From Nectonema munidae (Eukaryota > Nematomorpha > Nectonematoida > Nectonematidae), in contig JAUIRK010000936.1 in the NCBI GenBank assembly GCA_030549495.1, positions 806,001-870,000 on the forward strand: a stretch of DNA of 64,000 bases. Direction: 5' to 3'. Shown piece after piece: positions 1 through 12,189 of this stretch. The number at the start of each line of letters is the position of its first letter. Position 1 is the first letter of the stretch. The notes beneath the pieces are model-generated. The model made no database searches. It saw only the letters and a program-made list of their open reading frames with translations, and was not told the DNA's origin. A program made the translations under genes and the position numbers.

Positions 1-638
1 AAAAGTGCATCCTATTGCATACGCATAGAAATACGCGAAGGTCGAAACAGAGTGTGTAAATTTTCAAATGAAAAAAACATATTAAAATACCCTTTTTGGT
101 ACAGAATCGAGAAAGGGTCCGTTTCGATTCTTCTAGACCCCAAAAATTTATTTTTATTTTCAAAAAATGTAACAGCCTTTCAGTATTCATTCAAGAGTAT
201 GTAAGTTTATGAAGAATAAGTGCTACAATTTATAGAGATTTTAAAATTAAATTTGAAATCAAAACCTTTCTATAATTTAGGAATTCATACAGCTAACTAA
301 AGCCTAATTTGTTTTAAATTCAACGCTTATATCTATGGAGTCAGGCATGCCTTGGAAGAAAACCACACTCTCTTTGTAATGTTTTTCTCACCCGAGTCTT
401 ACCATCTTTTAAACCTTAATAAAATATTTCAAACTGTTCTCTTAGTTAAATATAGCTCAAGAGTTATTTTATATCGCAAATAAACAGCAATACACAGTTG
501 AAATAAAAGTGTAAAATATTTATATACATAAACTGTATAAAATTTAAAGAGCTCAAAATAAAAAAATCTATAAGCCTTTTGATTATATAAAATAGCAATG
601 GTTGTATGAAAATTCACTGTACTTATAAAAGTAGCTCT
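1..638. other. AT-rich stretch, no gene seen
   Basis: Only short open frames are present, with no recognisable protein motif, no tRNA and no paired terminal repeats. I see nothing to annotate. Confidence 0.5.
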
Positions 639-642
639 TTAA

Positions 643-764
643 CCCTTTGAGGAGCAACATTTTGAAGAGGTTTCGCCTGCTTTCTTTTTAAATAGAATTT
701 TATATATTCAAAGTAGACGGTTTTGATTTCTTGGGTCACTGGTGACCCACTGGTCCTCAAAGGG
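643..764. mobile_element. piggyBac-type MITE flanked by TTAA
   Basis: A 122-bp non-coding element with perfect 10-bp terminal inverted repeats (CCCTTTGAGG / CCTCAAAGGG). It is flanked on both sides by TTAA (639-642 and 765-768). TTAA target duplication and CCC-starting termini are the hallmark of the piggyBac superfamily. It has no coding capacity, so it would need a transposase supplied in trans. Of the elements in this window it has the best preserved piggyBac ends. Confidence 0.8.
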
Positions 765-935
765 TTAAAATAGCAATTTATTGAGAAGAATTTTTTAAAA
801 TTTAAAAAAGCAAACCGATTTTTCATTTTCAAATAAAATATTAAACATAAAAATTCGAAGTAAAAATTTATATGTAATGTCTTACGTTCGGCAAAATTTA
901 GAATAAAGGTTGAAGTGTTTTGTTTTAGATTTTAA

Positions 936-1065
936 CCCGTTAACGACCAGAATAAATCAGACGATATCTAATCTAAAGTAGAAGATTTGTATTAAAGAGC
1001 ATTGATAAACGCAGACGATTTTATTTTTGTAAAGTGGACATATGTCGAATGTGGTCGATAGCTGG
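936..1065 (+). mobile_element. piggyBac-type MITE, family 2, copy 1
   Basis: A 130-bp non-coding repeat between TTAA sites (932-935 and 1066-1069). The left end reads CCCGTTAACGACC and the right end is degraded. It is clearly related to the inverted copy at 5430-5558 and to a third copy near 10486-10614: all share the core 'AATCAGACGATATCTAAT' and the segment ending 'ACGCAGACGATTTTATTT', with small changes. Confidence 0.75.
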
Positions 1066-1069
1066 TTAA

Positions 1070-1682
1070 AGTGATTCAGAGCTTTTATCCATTCTATATT
1101 TTCCCGATACGATTGCGATTCTTAAAAAAGCAGGATTCTAACGAGCCATAATATTAGAGGTGGAAAACATTAAATTCCATAATTGGAAAAAGTTGCAATT
1201 ATTTACTCTGATAAGCTGACTTGTTTACTGCAGCGAACCTTTTTTGTTGATGTTTACTTAACATTTAAAAATAAGAGAAATTTAGACAAGAGAAATAATA
1301 TGAAATGAGTAGACTCCTGAAAAATCAAGAGAGTATGGATGTATGTGATATTATGTATTACAGTAAAGTAAGTATTAAGCAATATAGTACTTAATAAAAA
1401 ACACTATAAAGAGATAAAATTACCTAAATTTTTATCAATGTATTGCACAATAGGAATAGTTTTAGAAAAAACACGCCCAGCATGTCTAAAAGCAGGAAGA
1501 ACGCCCTTTGGGCTTATTTTCATGAACCATGGTTTGTAATTTTCACCGATATTTATGTATTGACGTTTAAATTTCAAGTTGTGAAAAAGTAACGTTAGGT
1601 ATATCTATAAAAACAAAAAAAAATATCAAAAATATTTGAAAAAATGTATTAAAAATTAAATAAATAACATTTTTACAAAATA
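1070..1682. other. AT-rich intergenic DNA
   Basis: No gene, no paired repeat ends and no long open frame were seen. Confidence 0.45.
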
Positions 1683-2175
1683 CAAGGTGGTGCAAAAAAG
1701 CATGCGTTCATAAATTTAAACTACTAATTCAATGGCAAAATAAATGACGATAAACAAGGAAACTACATATAATTCGCACGAAAAAATCATTTTTTGGTAC
1801 TATTAAAAAATTGTATTTTGTGAATTTTATAAAATTGGTGAGATTCTAAAATCTTTATTTTCAATATTCTTGCAAACTTGGAAAAAAATTCAATATTAAC
1901 CTTCCATTTTGATCACTTTGCAAAGCATATGCCTAAATTGTTCAATAACTGAATCAATCTCATTCTTAAAGCAACCATTTTTAAGTTAAGACACATCAAC
2001 AAATTATTTTTCCCTCGATAAACCGGTTGAGATAAATTTTTCCATAAGCTGAAATCTACAGGGTTCAAATCAGGAATATTTGAAAGCCAGTCATGAAGCA
2101 AAATGATTTCAGGTACATGTTCATTTAGATATATCTCTAATTGATTTGTCTTCAGGAACGACTTTATAAATAAGG
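1683..2175 (-). mobile_element. Truncated mariner transposon, 3' part
   Basis: On the minus strand a frame of about 62 codons (2101-1913) carries the Tc1/mariner signature 'IPDLNPVDFSLW', which surrounds the last catalytic acidic residue of the transposase. Upstream, frames near 2172-2102 read like the preceding mariner segment. The left boundary has TA followed by CAAGGTGGTGCAAAA, a mariner-like terminal repeat. No matching second end or N-terminal DNA-binding domain was found, so this is a truncated inactive copy. The other end may have been lost where the Penelope-like relic begins. Confidence 0.7.
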
Positions 2176-2191
2176 GACACTCGAATTTAGG

Positions 2192-2870
2192 ATGGTTAGT
2201 TTTGTTGTGGTCAATCTTTTTAATTCAATACGCACAGACATAGTTATAAATATATTTATTATAAAATTTAATAGAAATAAAAGGCAACTCAAATTTTGTA
2301 ATCTTGACGAAATTTTTTTATTTGATATGTTGAACCTGATATTACATAACAATATCATTTACTATAATAGATTTTTTGTACAAAAAATTGCTCCACCGAT
2401 GGGAGATAGTTTTAGATTATTAAGAAGAAACATACATTTACCCTAAATTAGACTTAACCATATCGCATAGAAATATTGATGATTGTTTTACCTTGTTTCA
2501 TAATAAGTCTCACATTTATTCCTTTGTTAAATTTTTAAATTCTCCTAATTCAGAAATTAAGTATACATATGAAGTAAATGATGCAAATAATCAACTGTCT
2601 TTTTTTTAATATTCTTTTCAAAATCGACAATAGCTTTGATGCTAAAATTTTTCAAAAAAAAAAATTTCTGCAATTCTTTTCATTCTCTCAATTATAAAGC
2701 TAGTTTAAACAACAACCAACTGCAAAAGAGCTTATTCTATTGTACCCCAAACAATTCTGTTTTAGAAGTCGAAAAAATTAAGTATGCTTTATCATAGAAG
2801 CAAATTTCAACAAATTTTAAAAAGAAGTCATTGAAAAGGATGTACTCAATAACATCAAATACTTATTCAG
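2192..2870 (+). mobile_element. Penelope-like reverse transcriptase relic
   Basis: Broken plus-strand frames encode parts of a reverse transcriptase. The first (to about 2446) includes 'FFVQKIAPPMGDSF', matching the F-x-Q-x-x-x-x-x-M-G-[SD] motif. The next (about 2460-2610) has 'RNIDDCFTLFHN', a degenerate catalytic (Y)xDD box. It continues 'FVKFLNSPNSEIKYTYEV', the spacing typical of Penelope-like elements, where 'FLN..hp.IkFT.E' precedes an 'LxFLDI' motif. Several frame changes and stops separate these parts, and no GIY-YIG endonuclease was recognised. A more distant RT family is possible. Confidence 0.6.
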
Positions 2871-3874
2871 CGAACCCACAAATGAAAGAAATGATAAGAT
2901 ATCCGTTAATTCAGGCTAAGAGAGCATATTCAAGGCATTAAACACACTAGAAACAACACTCCCTTGAGTTCACATTTCAATAAATTTCATGCTAATAAAT
3001 CATAATAAATTAATATCCTTTAAAGTGATACCATCTTGATTTACCATGTATCAAAATAATTTTTGTTTCTAATTTATTAACTAATATATATATGTAATCA
3101 ATATTATATCATGTACTACCTCAGTATAGCCTCTAGATTTTTTATATATTATTCTGGCTTTATCCAATATTTATATATTTTCGATCAATAATAGAGTACA
3201 GTAGCGAGCAAATACGCCTCTTTGCTCGAACTTATTTTCTCAAGAATACAAAAATTACATTGATGAAAATGATTGATTTTTTTATTAAAAAAAATTATAC
3301 TTAGATATTAGCTTGTGGTTTTTATAAGGCATTTAAAATAATTTACAGCTCTTTTTATCCTCTTATTTGGCCATCCCTGATATAGTAGTATATATTGTTC
3401 ATTGTATTTGTGAAATTCTTCACCATATGTGCATATATCTTCCCTCACATAGTTTGTATACATATCATATATAAGGTACCAACACATAATTCATATGTGT
3501 TTCAAACAACTCTACTCATTATCTGGCTTTCCCATCTTTTACCGTTAATCCTATTGCTCCCTTTCTTTAATCCTCTGCAACGTTTGATCCATCATGCACA
3601 TACTTCACCACAACCAGTCTTAATCTCCACGGTTCGTTCACTGATTATCTTCTCCTTTCCTAACATTTTTCTCTAGTGCTCTTTACGGTTGGATGAGATG
3701 ATGACCAGCGTGATAAAAAATTGATCATTTTTAAAACTTTTGTTCATGAATAAACTTTATCATCTACTATTTTGTCCATATTTTGACTCATGAACACGTC
3801 TCTGCCCTACATTATATATATACGTTCTGTTGTAGGGTGTGCGTGAGAGAGAAATGGGCAAATCGCGTAAATTG
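2871..3874. other. AT-rich intergenic DNA
   Basis: A plus-strand open frame of 93 codons (3395-3676) is rich in hydrophobic residues and reads like translated AT/CT-rich DNA, not a membrane protein. No other feature was seen. Confidence 0.4.
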
Positions 3875-4800
3875 TTACGTTCTCTTACGATTTTGCTTTT
3901 CTGGAGTAGTTGGGATTGTTGTGCTTTCTGTTTCCTTTTGGGGATAGATGCTTTCTATTATATCACTAAACTCTTTAGTTGTGTTGTTTAATATATTTTC
4001 AGATGCTATGGGTGTTTTGTTGAGCTTCTGAAACAAAGGTTCAGTGAGTTTTTGAAACTTGGTTTGGTAAATGGTCTGAAGATAGGTCTGATATAGTTTT
4101 CCATGTAATGAAAGGGCAATGTGTGGTGAACAGAAGTAATGTCCGGTGATGTACAATTGAAGTTTGCTTGATTGGAATATGGGCGCGGGTGTTTGTATCA
4201 TTAAGAATGTAGAGTTGATCAAGTTGTGTGTTTAATTCTTCACCTCTCCGTCAGTTGGCTTGGATTTTATATCAGTCTGTATCTTTGGCATTAATATCGC
4301 CACCTAAAGGAATATTCGGAAGAGCATCTAGTGGTTGTATAATCAGCAGGTAAGCCTAGTGATTGTTCTGATGGAATATAAATGTTAATCCATGTGATGT
4401 GTTTGTTGTGTACGGTTTTGACGATGAAAGATTGAAGTTCTGTATGAACGTCTGATTGTGTAAGCCTTCTGAAATTCTAGGTTCTTTCAACGTAAGGAGT
4501 ATTATGATGTAGTATCTAATCAGCACGCCACCTTCATTCTGCTGTCCATCTTGTGGCAGTGAATTTAGGTATATTTGGAGTTATGTGCTTAGTTTCTTAT
4601 TTCATGGCTATATGACTATTAAGTCTGTGTATAAAGTGTTTGAGTTCCATGTACTTGTTGCGAATGCCATTAATGTTTAGTTGTAAAATGTTTATGTTAC
4701 GGCATTTGTTTTTAGCTATTTACGTTTTTGTTCTGGGTTGTATTGCTAGATCTATCAGAGGATATTTGTTCATGGTTCATGTGTTCGTGGTGAAGAATCC
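3875..4800 (-). mobile_element. LINE relic, endonuclease domain
   Basis: Minus-strand frames resemble the C-terminal half of an apurinic-type (APE) LINE endonuclease. About 4560-4330 reads 'VKTVHNKHITWINIYIP', similar to the 'v..iNIYiPP' strand. About 4300 reads 'GGDINAKDTD', the G-D-x-N-A catalytic motif. About 4085 reads 'SDHLP', the final S-D-H-x-P motif. The open frame at 4222-3875 covers the region from the DNA-binding loop to past the SDH. Frameshifts break the rest. The plus strand is correspondingly rich in G and T and poor in C. It belongs to a different LINE from the one at 21367-27255. Confidence 0.7.
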
Positions 4801-5425
4801 AAGGTTTGAGAAGATGAATGAGAGCTGTTTAGAGTAATTATAGATGATCATCTGGCAGTTATTAATGATAATTCTTATGTGGGTTGTAGTTGAGATATGG
4901 GGTTACTGTTGTAGAGAGTTGAGATGATTGAATTGAAGATGATGTTGGACACATAGTGAGTAATCTACTATTTTGTAGTAGTATCCAGTATGTAGTGTAG
5001 TCTTTAAGAGTTCTGAGTGCGGTGCAGCGACGATGAATCCATTGTAAGCATAAATTGCAACAAACTGATCAACCTTCTGTGCGAGAAGAGATAATTGCAT
5101 TTTGGACAAACGTGTGAGCCACGATTAGCTTATATCACCAGCTAGAAGTTACAGAGATTCAGTTTCTGGTTCACAAAATGTCTCCAACAAAAAAGAAGAA
5201 AAGAAGAGAAATGCATTGGCTACAACCACCATCATGGCGATACCCTGGAAGAAGTAGAAGAATGAGTTTCTTCTATCTTCTAGTAGGGTTGTTTGAAGGC
5301 GTTGTATATCGAAGAGTTCCGGCCCCACAAAGTGGATGCGCCTTAGCCAGGACTTGCGTTTGATGTAACTTTTGGAAATTCCGAATGATTTTGAAATTTG
5401 TGTAGGTGTCTCATGCTGGCCTTCT
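4801..5425. other. Probable upstream part of the LINE relic
   Basis: A minus-strand frame at 5109-4903 (68 codons, 'KVDQFVAIYAYNGFIVAAP') and the same low-C composition suggest that the LINE relic continues here. No domain can be named. Short plus-strand frames at 5178-5363 are lysine- and arginine-rich but unrecognised. Confidence 0.3.
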
Positions 5426-5429
5426 TTAA

Positions 5430-5558
5430 CCCGTTAACGCCCAATGTCGACTATAGTCGACTTTACAAAAATAAAATCGCATGCGTTTACCAATGCTCTT
5501 TAATACAAATCTTTTGCTTTACATTAGATATAGTCTGATTATTCTGGTCGTTAACGGG
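5430..5558 (-). mobile_element. piggyBac-type MITE, family 2, copy 2 (inverted)
   Basis: A 129-bp repeat with near-perfect inverted ends (CCCGTTAACGCCC / GGTCGTTAACGGG), flanked by TTAA at 5426-5429 and 5559-5562. It is the reverse complement of the copy at 936-1065 and the best preserved of the three. An internal palindrome 'GTCGACTATAGTCGAC' lies near the left end. Confidence 0.8.
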
Positions 5559-5562
5559 TTAA

Positions 5563-7824
5563 CTAAGAATTCTCTATGAAACTTCATTAGTCTTTGTATT
5601 TTCTAGGCGTTTTAACCGCGTGTTACTTTTTATTCAATGTTTCCAGTTTCATCAATTTTTTCCTGTGTGTAAATCTCCTAAAGTCATAGGGTCTTCTTTT
5701 GAGGAAATTCATGCAACAATATTATTCTATCAATAAAAATTTTATATTCTTTGGTAAAAGGCATTACAAAGATATAAATTTCTGGAAAAAACAATATAAA
5801 TCAACTGTTTAACGACCAAAATAATAAGATGATTAACAGCGTAAGATGTATTGAAATGCATTAACAAAACTTCATAAGTTGGAAAATGCTAGATTTGTTA
5901 AAAAAAGTTTAAAAAAATTATTAATAATGGATATAAAATATGGTATACCAATTTTTCAAACAAGTTTAAAAATAAGAATAGTTGTTAATTAAGGAAAGGA
6001 AAAGGTCATGAAAAGAAAATAACACCTAAAAACTTTCTAAAAAAATAAGCCCCTTCCAACTCTATATATTAGAATAAACAAAGTGATTGCTCTTAGCTAA
6101 TTTAGATGATTTGGAGAATTAATGAGAATAATCATATGACTGAACTCTGTTGTATCGTTAAAATTTATAAGCGATATTTTTATATTCTATATGGGTTTGT
6201 CTAAAGAATCGCCTTTTTTCTTTTTCCTTCTTATCAGAGCATATTGTAACTCCTCCCAAATGTATATTCTCAAACACTATGACCTTTTTAACAATATTTG
6301 TTCGTATGCACCAGTTCCCTTCTATATGGACAACCTCACTTTCAGAAAGATGGAGCTGCGTTGTCTTTTAATAGCAAAGAATTTCTAGATAATATTGAAT
6401 TATTATCAAAAGCTAAAATTCATATAACTTTAAGTAAAAATATTATCTACTTAGGAATATCTGTAGACTTAAGAGATCTAATCATTTTTCCTTTTTTAAG
6501 ATAAGAAAGAAAATCTCAAGATAAAAGCTTGCCAAAAAACATTTGTTTACATACATTTGACAACGGTCTCTAATAGCCAAAAATAGCGTTATCGCGTTCA
6601 CAATATTCCTATTCCTTTGCAATGAGAGAATATTTGGCTTTAGAGTTCAGCTGTGCACATTCAGCCAATTCTTCAATTTAGGCAACTTCTACCTTTATAA
6701 GTATTTATTCCATAATAGAAATTTGACAGGCTATGTTACAATCGCTGATGAAGCGGTTCTTTGCTAAGTACCCCGACTCGTCTAATAAACTCCGATAATA
6801 ATGTTACGTGTAATTTCATAGCCCAGCATACATTTATTTATTTCTGGTGAACTTGTCCTTAAACATAACCTCACAGAGTTTAATTGGAGACACAAATTTA
6901 GGATCTCAAAAATCACCAATATTGATAGGTTTTTCAATACCTAAAATTTAATAAAAATAGCTCAATTAACAATAAGAATATCACATAATTGTTTAATGAA
7001 CAATGGTTATTAGAAATATAGTAAAACAGACTTATAATTTATTATAAAACAACCTTACTTTTTGCGAATGATATGTATATGAGTTATAGTAGAGAAAAAT
7101 CAAAGATGACTTTGACATCGTTTTGGAAACATCTTCAATGCTATGAACTGAGTAATTCATTCTTTTAAAGACTAAATAACTAAATAAAAATATTTGTATG
7201 AAACAATTTTAACCAAATAAAATATCAAGCACGTATGTAGATATATATTTATATAATTAATCAGCTTTATAAGTCTATGATCCAAGTAGGAAATTTCTAA
7301 CTCAAAAAATAGAAAGGAAAGACGACCATGAAAACTAAATAATTTAGTCTTTTATATCTACGTACAAAACATAAATTAGGGGTAAAATAGATGATATATT
7401 TTTATCTTTAGAATTAACTTGAAAAAAAGTAAATAAATTATTCAACATACTAACTTCATCCTATAAGGAAGATAATAATTGGAGAAACAAATATGAATTA
7501 AATCAACATTTAACATATGCATAATTAATGAGAGAGAGCCTCCTAGCTCAAATCAAGATAAAATAATAGAAATTTAAAAACACGATTTAAATCAGCAAAA
7601 AATTCTCAGTATATTTTAACAAAAGTTTTAAACATTGCAATTAATATACCATATAAAATAACAGGCTTTTCATTAGTAAAGATTTTCCGCTGTATAGCGT
7701 TTTGTATTTAATGACTCGTCGTTATATATCTGTGTCGACAGATGGCTTAACGAAAGAAAATTTTTAATTGAGGGTTTTCCGATCTCTTTTACCTTACAAA
7801 GAAGCACTTCACTTCCATCAACAT
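5563..7824. other. Long AT-rich stretch without a recognised gene
   Basis: A few short open frames occur, and one segment (6290-6504) is listed separately as a possible retroelement scrap. No tRNA, paired repeat or conserved coding motif was seen elsewhere. Confidence 0.4.
6290..6504 (+). mobile_element. Possible retroelement RT fossil
   Basis: A plus-strand frame reads 'FLDNIELLSKAKIHITLSKN' followed soon by 'YLG'. This pattern resembles the stretch after the catalytic box in DIRS- or LTR-type reverse transcriptases, where a helix leads to 'yLGf.i.s'. It is a short broken fossil without ends, and family and age cannot be fixed. A chance resemblance is possible. Confidence 0.25.
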
Positions 7825-7929
7825 CCCAGACGTAGCAAAGGGGCGCCACCCTAGCCCCTAAGAAAAATATTTAAAAACTTTGGAAACCAATCTCAGCCAG
7901 CATGGTTCAAATTCCTAGCTACGCCACTG
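7825..7929. mobile_element. Short hAT-type MITE
   Basis: A 105-bp non-coding insertion whose right end reads GCTACGCCACTG. The left end (CCCAGACGTAGC) matches it in inverted orientation over the GCTACG part. Eight-base flanks ATCAACAT (7817-7824) and ATCAGCAT (7930-7937) agree at 7 of 8 bases, the duplication length of hAT elements. It is related by its ends to the MITE at 46375-46571. Confidence 0.6.
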
Positions 7930-7939
7930 ATCAGCATAT

Positions 7940-8454
7940 TCATATACAAAGCAAAATATGTTTTTTGAAGACAGAATATTATTTAATTAGCCAGAATCCC
8001 AACACATGGGAGCAACGCGGATTTCAGGGAATTGGATTAATAGAAAACCTACAAAGTTATATATCTAAAAGGGGTAAAAAAACGAGGGGGATTTACTCAA
8101 ACTAGATCAATTTCAATAAAATTTTAAAAAGGTGGGAAAAGTAAAGAAACTAGTGAGTCGTCAATGCATTATCTTTATTATAAACAATATTAATAAATGC
8201 AATAAAATAATTATAAAAATAATTTTTTTTGCCTAATAATAAAAAAAATAATTATCTTTAAGTATAAACTAAAATTCACCGACAAACATATGGAAATATT
8301 GAACTTCCTTTGTGAGCAAGTACTATCATCTCACAGGCAAACTTAAAAATATATTATAAAAAATAAATTCTTGATATTTTGTATCGGAAAAAAAAATCTA
8401 CAGGCATGTTTAAAAGAAATTAGTTGGATTTAAAGGACTATGGGTGTCAGAATG
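7940..8454. other. AT-rich intergenic DNA
   Basis: Nothing recognisable was seen. Confidence 0.4.
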
Positions 8455-8572
8455 TGAACATGTCGGAATAACGAGGAAGTAAAACTATGAAAAAATCGGC
8501 AACAGTCAGTAGTGTGTCGGTTAGCGGAGTTCTCGGATAATCGAGAATCGGATAAACAAGGTCTGACTGCAT
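8455..8572. mobile_element. pogo/Tigger-like terminal fragment
   Basis: The right boundary, read on the minus strand, starts CAGTCAGACCTTGTTTATCC and continues with CGAT/CGAG-rich sequence. This matches the style of pogo/Tigger terminal repeats (CAGT...TTATCCG). A partly inverted counterpart (CGGAATAACGAGG) lies near 8464. No coding sequence is present, and TA flanks are not clear. Confidence 0.4.
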
Positions 8573-8575
8573 AAC

Positions 8576-9594
8576 TCTAATAAAGTAAAAATGGCTCCCA
8601 GTAACTTCTTTTGATTAAAGTATCTTCAGAAAATAATGTTTATTATAAAATGTGATGAAATAAATTTCTTTCGTAATGTCATTGTAAGAAATAAGGTATT
8701 TCTACGAACAGTTATTATGATCCAAATGAGACATTTTACCATTTATCGAATAATTCTATAAATTCTATTTTTGAAATGATATGATCTTCCACCTGAGCCG
8801 ATTTACTTACCGATTCTTGTGTATCCCCCTATTAAACAATTCCAAAATATTATACAAAAGAAAAAAAATAAGCAATAAAAACAAAAATGGCATATTACGA
8901 AATACGAACTATGATATATATGACATTATTAGCTAAAATGATCGATTAGGATCAAATTCACAAATATTCATAATGGCTTAGATTATTTTTCATGACTGAT
9001 GTCTTAATCTGAATCAAGGTTGTACAATGTGACGAAGGGATGTATGATTATTAGATATTTTTTACTTGTATAAAAGCATAATTCGAAAATAGACATTTAA
9101 GATTAGATTAAAAATTAATACATCATATACATTGTACGAATAAAACTTACTTTTTCTCTTCGCATAAACATAAACAAAAATATAGGCCTACCACTAAATA
9201 TTGATTAGCGCTTCTTTTCCTGTTTCTTCTTTCTTCAAAATGCCCTCTCCTTTTCCTCTGGGTCAAATTTTTTAATTATTATTATAATAGTCTTATGGCT
9301 TTCCAAATAGGTTTTAAAAAAATTACAAAATTACAAAATACTATCGAAATATATATTTTCAGAATTGTATCTTAATAAAATAATACCGACAAGCAATTCT
9401 CAATCAGAAAGATTGTTCAGTTCCGGGTCAAATAATGAAAATAGTAAACGAAGTAGCTTGAATCCAGAAAAAGTGGAAGAGTTCATCTTTGTTGGGCAAA
9501 ATAATGAATCATTTAAAAATTAGCTTAAATAAAAAAATTTATCTCATCTTTTTGTTTCATGAAATACTTTTATATTTCATCATTGAGAAAATTG
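8576..9594. other. AT-rich intergenic DNA
   Basis: No gene, repeat pair or RNA gene was recognised. Confidence 0.4.
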
Positions 9595-9685
9595 TTCCCC
9601 GACCCGCCCCGTTCCCCGCGTGGTGAGCATCTCTCAGACCAGATCTAAAAATTCACTCCCCGCTGGGCTCTGGAATTCCATTTTT
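9595..9685. other. GC-rich patch, likely transposon end
   Basis: About 90 bases are far richer in G+C than the surroundings (CCCCGACCCGCCCCG and similar). Such patches are typical of subterminal regions of some hAT elements. No matching inverted end was found, so the class is a guess. Confidence 0.3.
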
Positions 9686-9779
9686 TAAATATTTTGAGTA
9701 AAAATTTTTTAACGGCTTTGGGGTTTTTAGATCCAAGACTGAGTGAGCCAAGTTGTTTTCCTCACTTCGCTAGTAATTT

Positions 9780-10145
9780 AATATAACTTAGCGCGGGTTG
9801 GACCATAAATGAATGGGTAGTGTTGTCTGTGAGGACAATTGAAAAGATTAGGCGCTGTGTATGTGATAATTGAGTTGACTGGACAAGGTGGATTGATGTG
9901 GATTTGGCATCGATTTTGTGGATATATTCAATCAACTAGTGGTGATTTATTGGCTTTAAGTTGTGCATGGCGTAGCTTGTTAAATAATGGGTTATGCTTG
10001 CTCTGATACATCGATTGGCGATGGATCAAAGTTTAATAACATTGTATTTTTCATATGTATTTGTGCTTAGTGATTTAGTGAGTGAATGAGTTGATTTCAA
10101 AAAAAGTTTTATGAGATTTGTGAGTGTTGTTGGATGTCACAATCA
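9780..10145 (-). other. Strand-biased G/T-rich segment, possible LINE debris
   Basis: The plus strand is rich in G and T and poor in C, the same bias seen over the minus-strand LINE open frames in this window. The minus strand reads in broken frames with no domain I can name. It is probably a decayed coding relic. Confidence 0.3.
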
Positions 10146-10336
10146 ATTTAAAAATATTTTATTGAGGTGAAATATCCAAACAATCGAGTTATCGAATAAA
10201 ACGATGATAAAATACACATTTTGAACACATGTAGCACATGAATAATAACACACACACACAAGCACATTGACATCACACATCCACGCACATTTACATCAAA
10301 GCTCCATTTGTTTCCTCTACAAATAATTATATAAAT

Positions 10337-11827
10337 CAGGGTCGGCAACCGTTTTCTAACTGTGAGCCGCCGACTCAAGATTTCAAATCATTCAAGATGC
10401 CACCAAACCTGTGTTTTTATACAAGTCAAAGCCAATATCTACAATATATTTTATTTTTATACACTAATTTATAGTGATATACATCACCGTTTACGTTAAG
10501 TATAATCAGACGATATCTAATGTAAAGCAGAAGATTTGTATTAAAAGGCATTGATAAACGCAGAGGATTTTATTTAAAAGGTGTTACCTATAGGTGACGT
10601 TGGTTGTATTTGGGTTAATATGTAAAGTTGTAAGCACATTAAAAGAAATAAATTGTTCTTAAATGATCTTTATTTTTTTATTATTAATGGGAGCCCTGCT
10701 ATTACATGGTCTTAGCTAATTGCCCAATATCTGCAACATACTTTGTCACTTTGAGTTTTACGCAATTTTTGAATGTTCAGGGGTAGACGACTTCTTTGTG
10801 GATTTAACGCTGTTTTCATGTGAGAAAAAATTTACTCACAGGAATAGGCTGAACCAAAAGCTGAAAGAAAAGCAATAACAATTTTCTTCAAACAGATGTA
10901 AGATCTTAGGAGGATGTCCAACAGTCGAGAATAGCAGCAGACTTTTCTAAATTTTCGCCTTCCAGAGACTATCCTTAGTTCATAGTTCAACAAATTTTGA
11001 TGTCCATAATTCTGAAGACCTAAATTGTATGCTTTGGAGGTGTCGGACATGAATTTGAAAAATTAATAAGATAAAATTTAAAAATGTATACTCACTTCAG
11101 ATGGAGTGTTCAACTTATTCCTTTCTAAATAGTTGAATCAAATAGGTTATGATTTTTGTCCCAACTTTTTCAAAAACTGTGCAAAAAATTTTGAAAAGAA
11201 CTTTGCCTTATGAAATATGAAGTTATTTTCTATATATTTTATGAAAATTGGGTAAAATATAAATGTTGGTCATTAATGGGTAAAGAAGAATAAATAAACC
11301 CAGCAGCCACAACATGATTTGAATATATTGAGAATGTAAAATGTTTTTGTTGCAAATGAATTTTTTATGATAAGTAACCTATATATACATACAATATATG
11401 CATAAATATATGAAAATTTTTTGAAAGAGGATTCTAAAATTTATATTACTTGTATATTTGTTGAATAAATATGAACTCATCATTTTGATCACGCTTAGAA
11501 TATTGAGGAATTAATACGTGCATGTGTGAGAAAAACCATCAGAACTGGCAACTATTAGCCATCGTAATGACAATTTTGTTAATGCATGAATGTACTTACA
11601 CTGCTATCTGTTGTATGCAACTAAATCTAGGTTGAACGATGGGTTTCAAAACAAATGTGCCTCACTATTTGACGTAATGTTGTTCTCACTAGGTGGCGTT
11701 AGTTTATGAAATTTTGTGTGAATTCTGTTTGAATCATAACAAAATTGATATGTAAAGCTCGGAGTTTCTGCGTGCCGTTGAAAATTGCTTGGCGTGCCGC
11801 ACGCGTGCCATAGGTTGCCGACCCCTA
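10337..11827 (-). mobile_element. Decayed hAT transposon with C-terminal dimerisation domain
   Basis: The ends CAGGGTCGGCAACC and GGTTGCCGACCCCT are inverted repeats of the hAT type. On the minus strand at 11050-10725, frames encode 'FGSAYSCE' followed by 'IFSHMKTALNPQRSRL', matching the hAT dimerisation core ('FGSTYlCEq.FS.MK....rSRLt'). A stop falls just after the CE of this motif. ATAATTAT abuts the right end, and the same octamer lies six bases outside the left end, so the target duplication is uncertain. A piggyBac-type MITE (10486-10614) is nested inside. Most of the transposase is missing. Confidence 0.7.
10486..10614 (+). mobile_element. piggyBac-type MITE, family 2, copy 3
   Basis: It shares the core 'AATCAGACGATATCTAATG', then 'AAGCAGAAGATTTGTATTAA', with the copies at 936 and 5430. 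A TTAA remains on the right (10615-10618) and the left one is degraded. It lies inside the hAT element 10337-11827, so it inserted after that element did. Confidence 0.65.
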
Positions 11828-12189
11828 TAATTATCAGTATCATTGACATTTTATATTATTATCATGGTAAAATGAATGTGTGTGTTAAGTTATCAAAAGA
11901 AGCTAAAAATTAGTAAAGTAAAGGCCTAACTGTCTCCACCAACAAGCACAAGTTTAAATACTGAAACTGGAGGAGGGAGGAGGGGCGTGGGAAGAGTTTA
12001 AAACTAAAACTGTGGAATGAGTGACATGCAACTAACGGTGCAAATATAAGAATAAAAGTATTATATATATTAATCATGATCCATGAATAGGAATCGGCAC
12101 GCCCGTGATCGGATTTTTTAGTCCGCTTCGGTATATTTTCACAAAATTTTGATAGTACCTTTACCAAGATTGCAAATGATTTCAATTCC
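11828..12189. other. Intergenic DNA
   Basis: A minus-strand frame of 93 codons (12191-11910) has no recognisable motif. Nothing else was seen. Confidence 0.35.

Noticed and set aside
3395-3676. A 93-codon hydrophobic frame resembling a membrane protein
   Set aside because: Composition follows the local T/C-rich DNA, there are no neighbours or motifs, and no acceptor or Kozak-like context is present.
5805-5885. A further degenerate copy of the family-2 piggyBac MITE
   Set aside because: Only a few words agree (TTTAACGACCA, ATAATAAGATGA) and there are no TTAA-bounded ends. The similarity may be chance.
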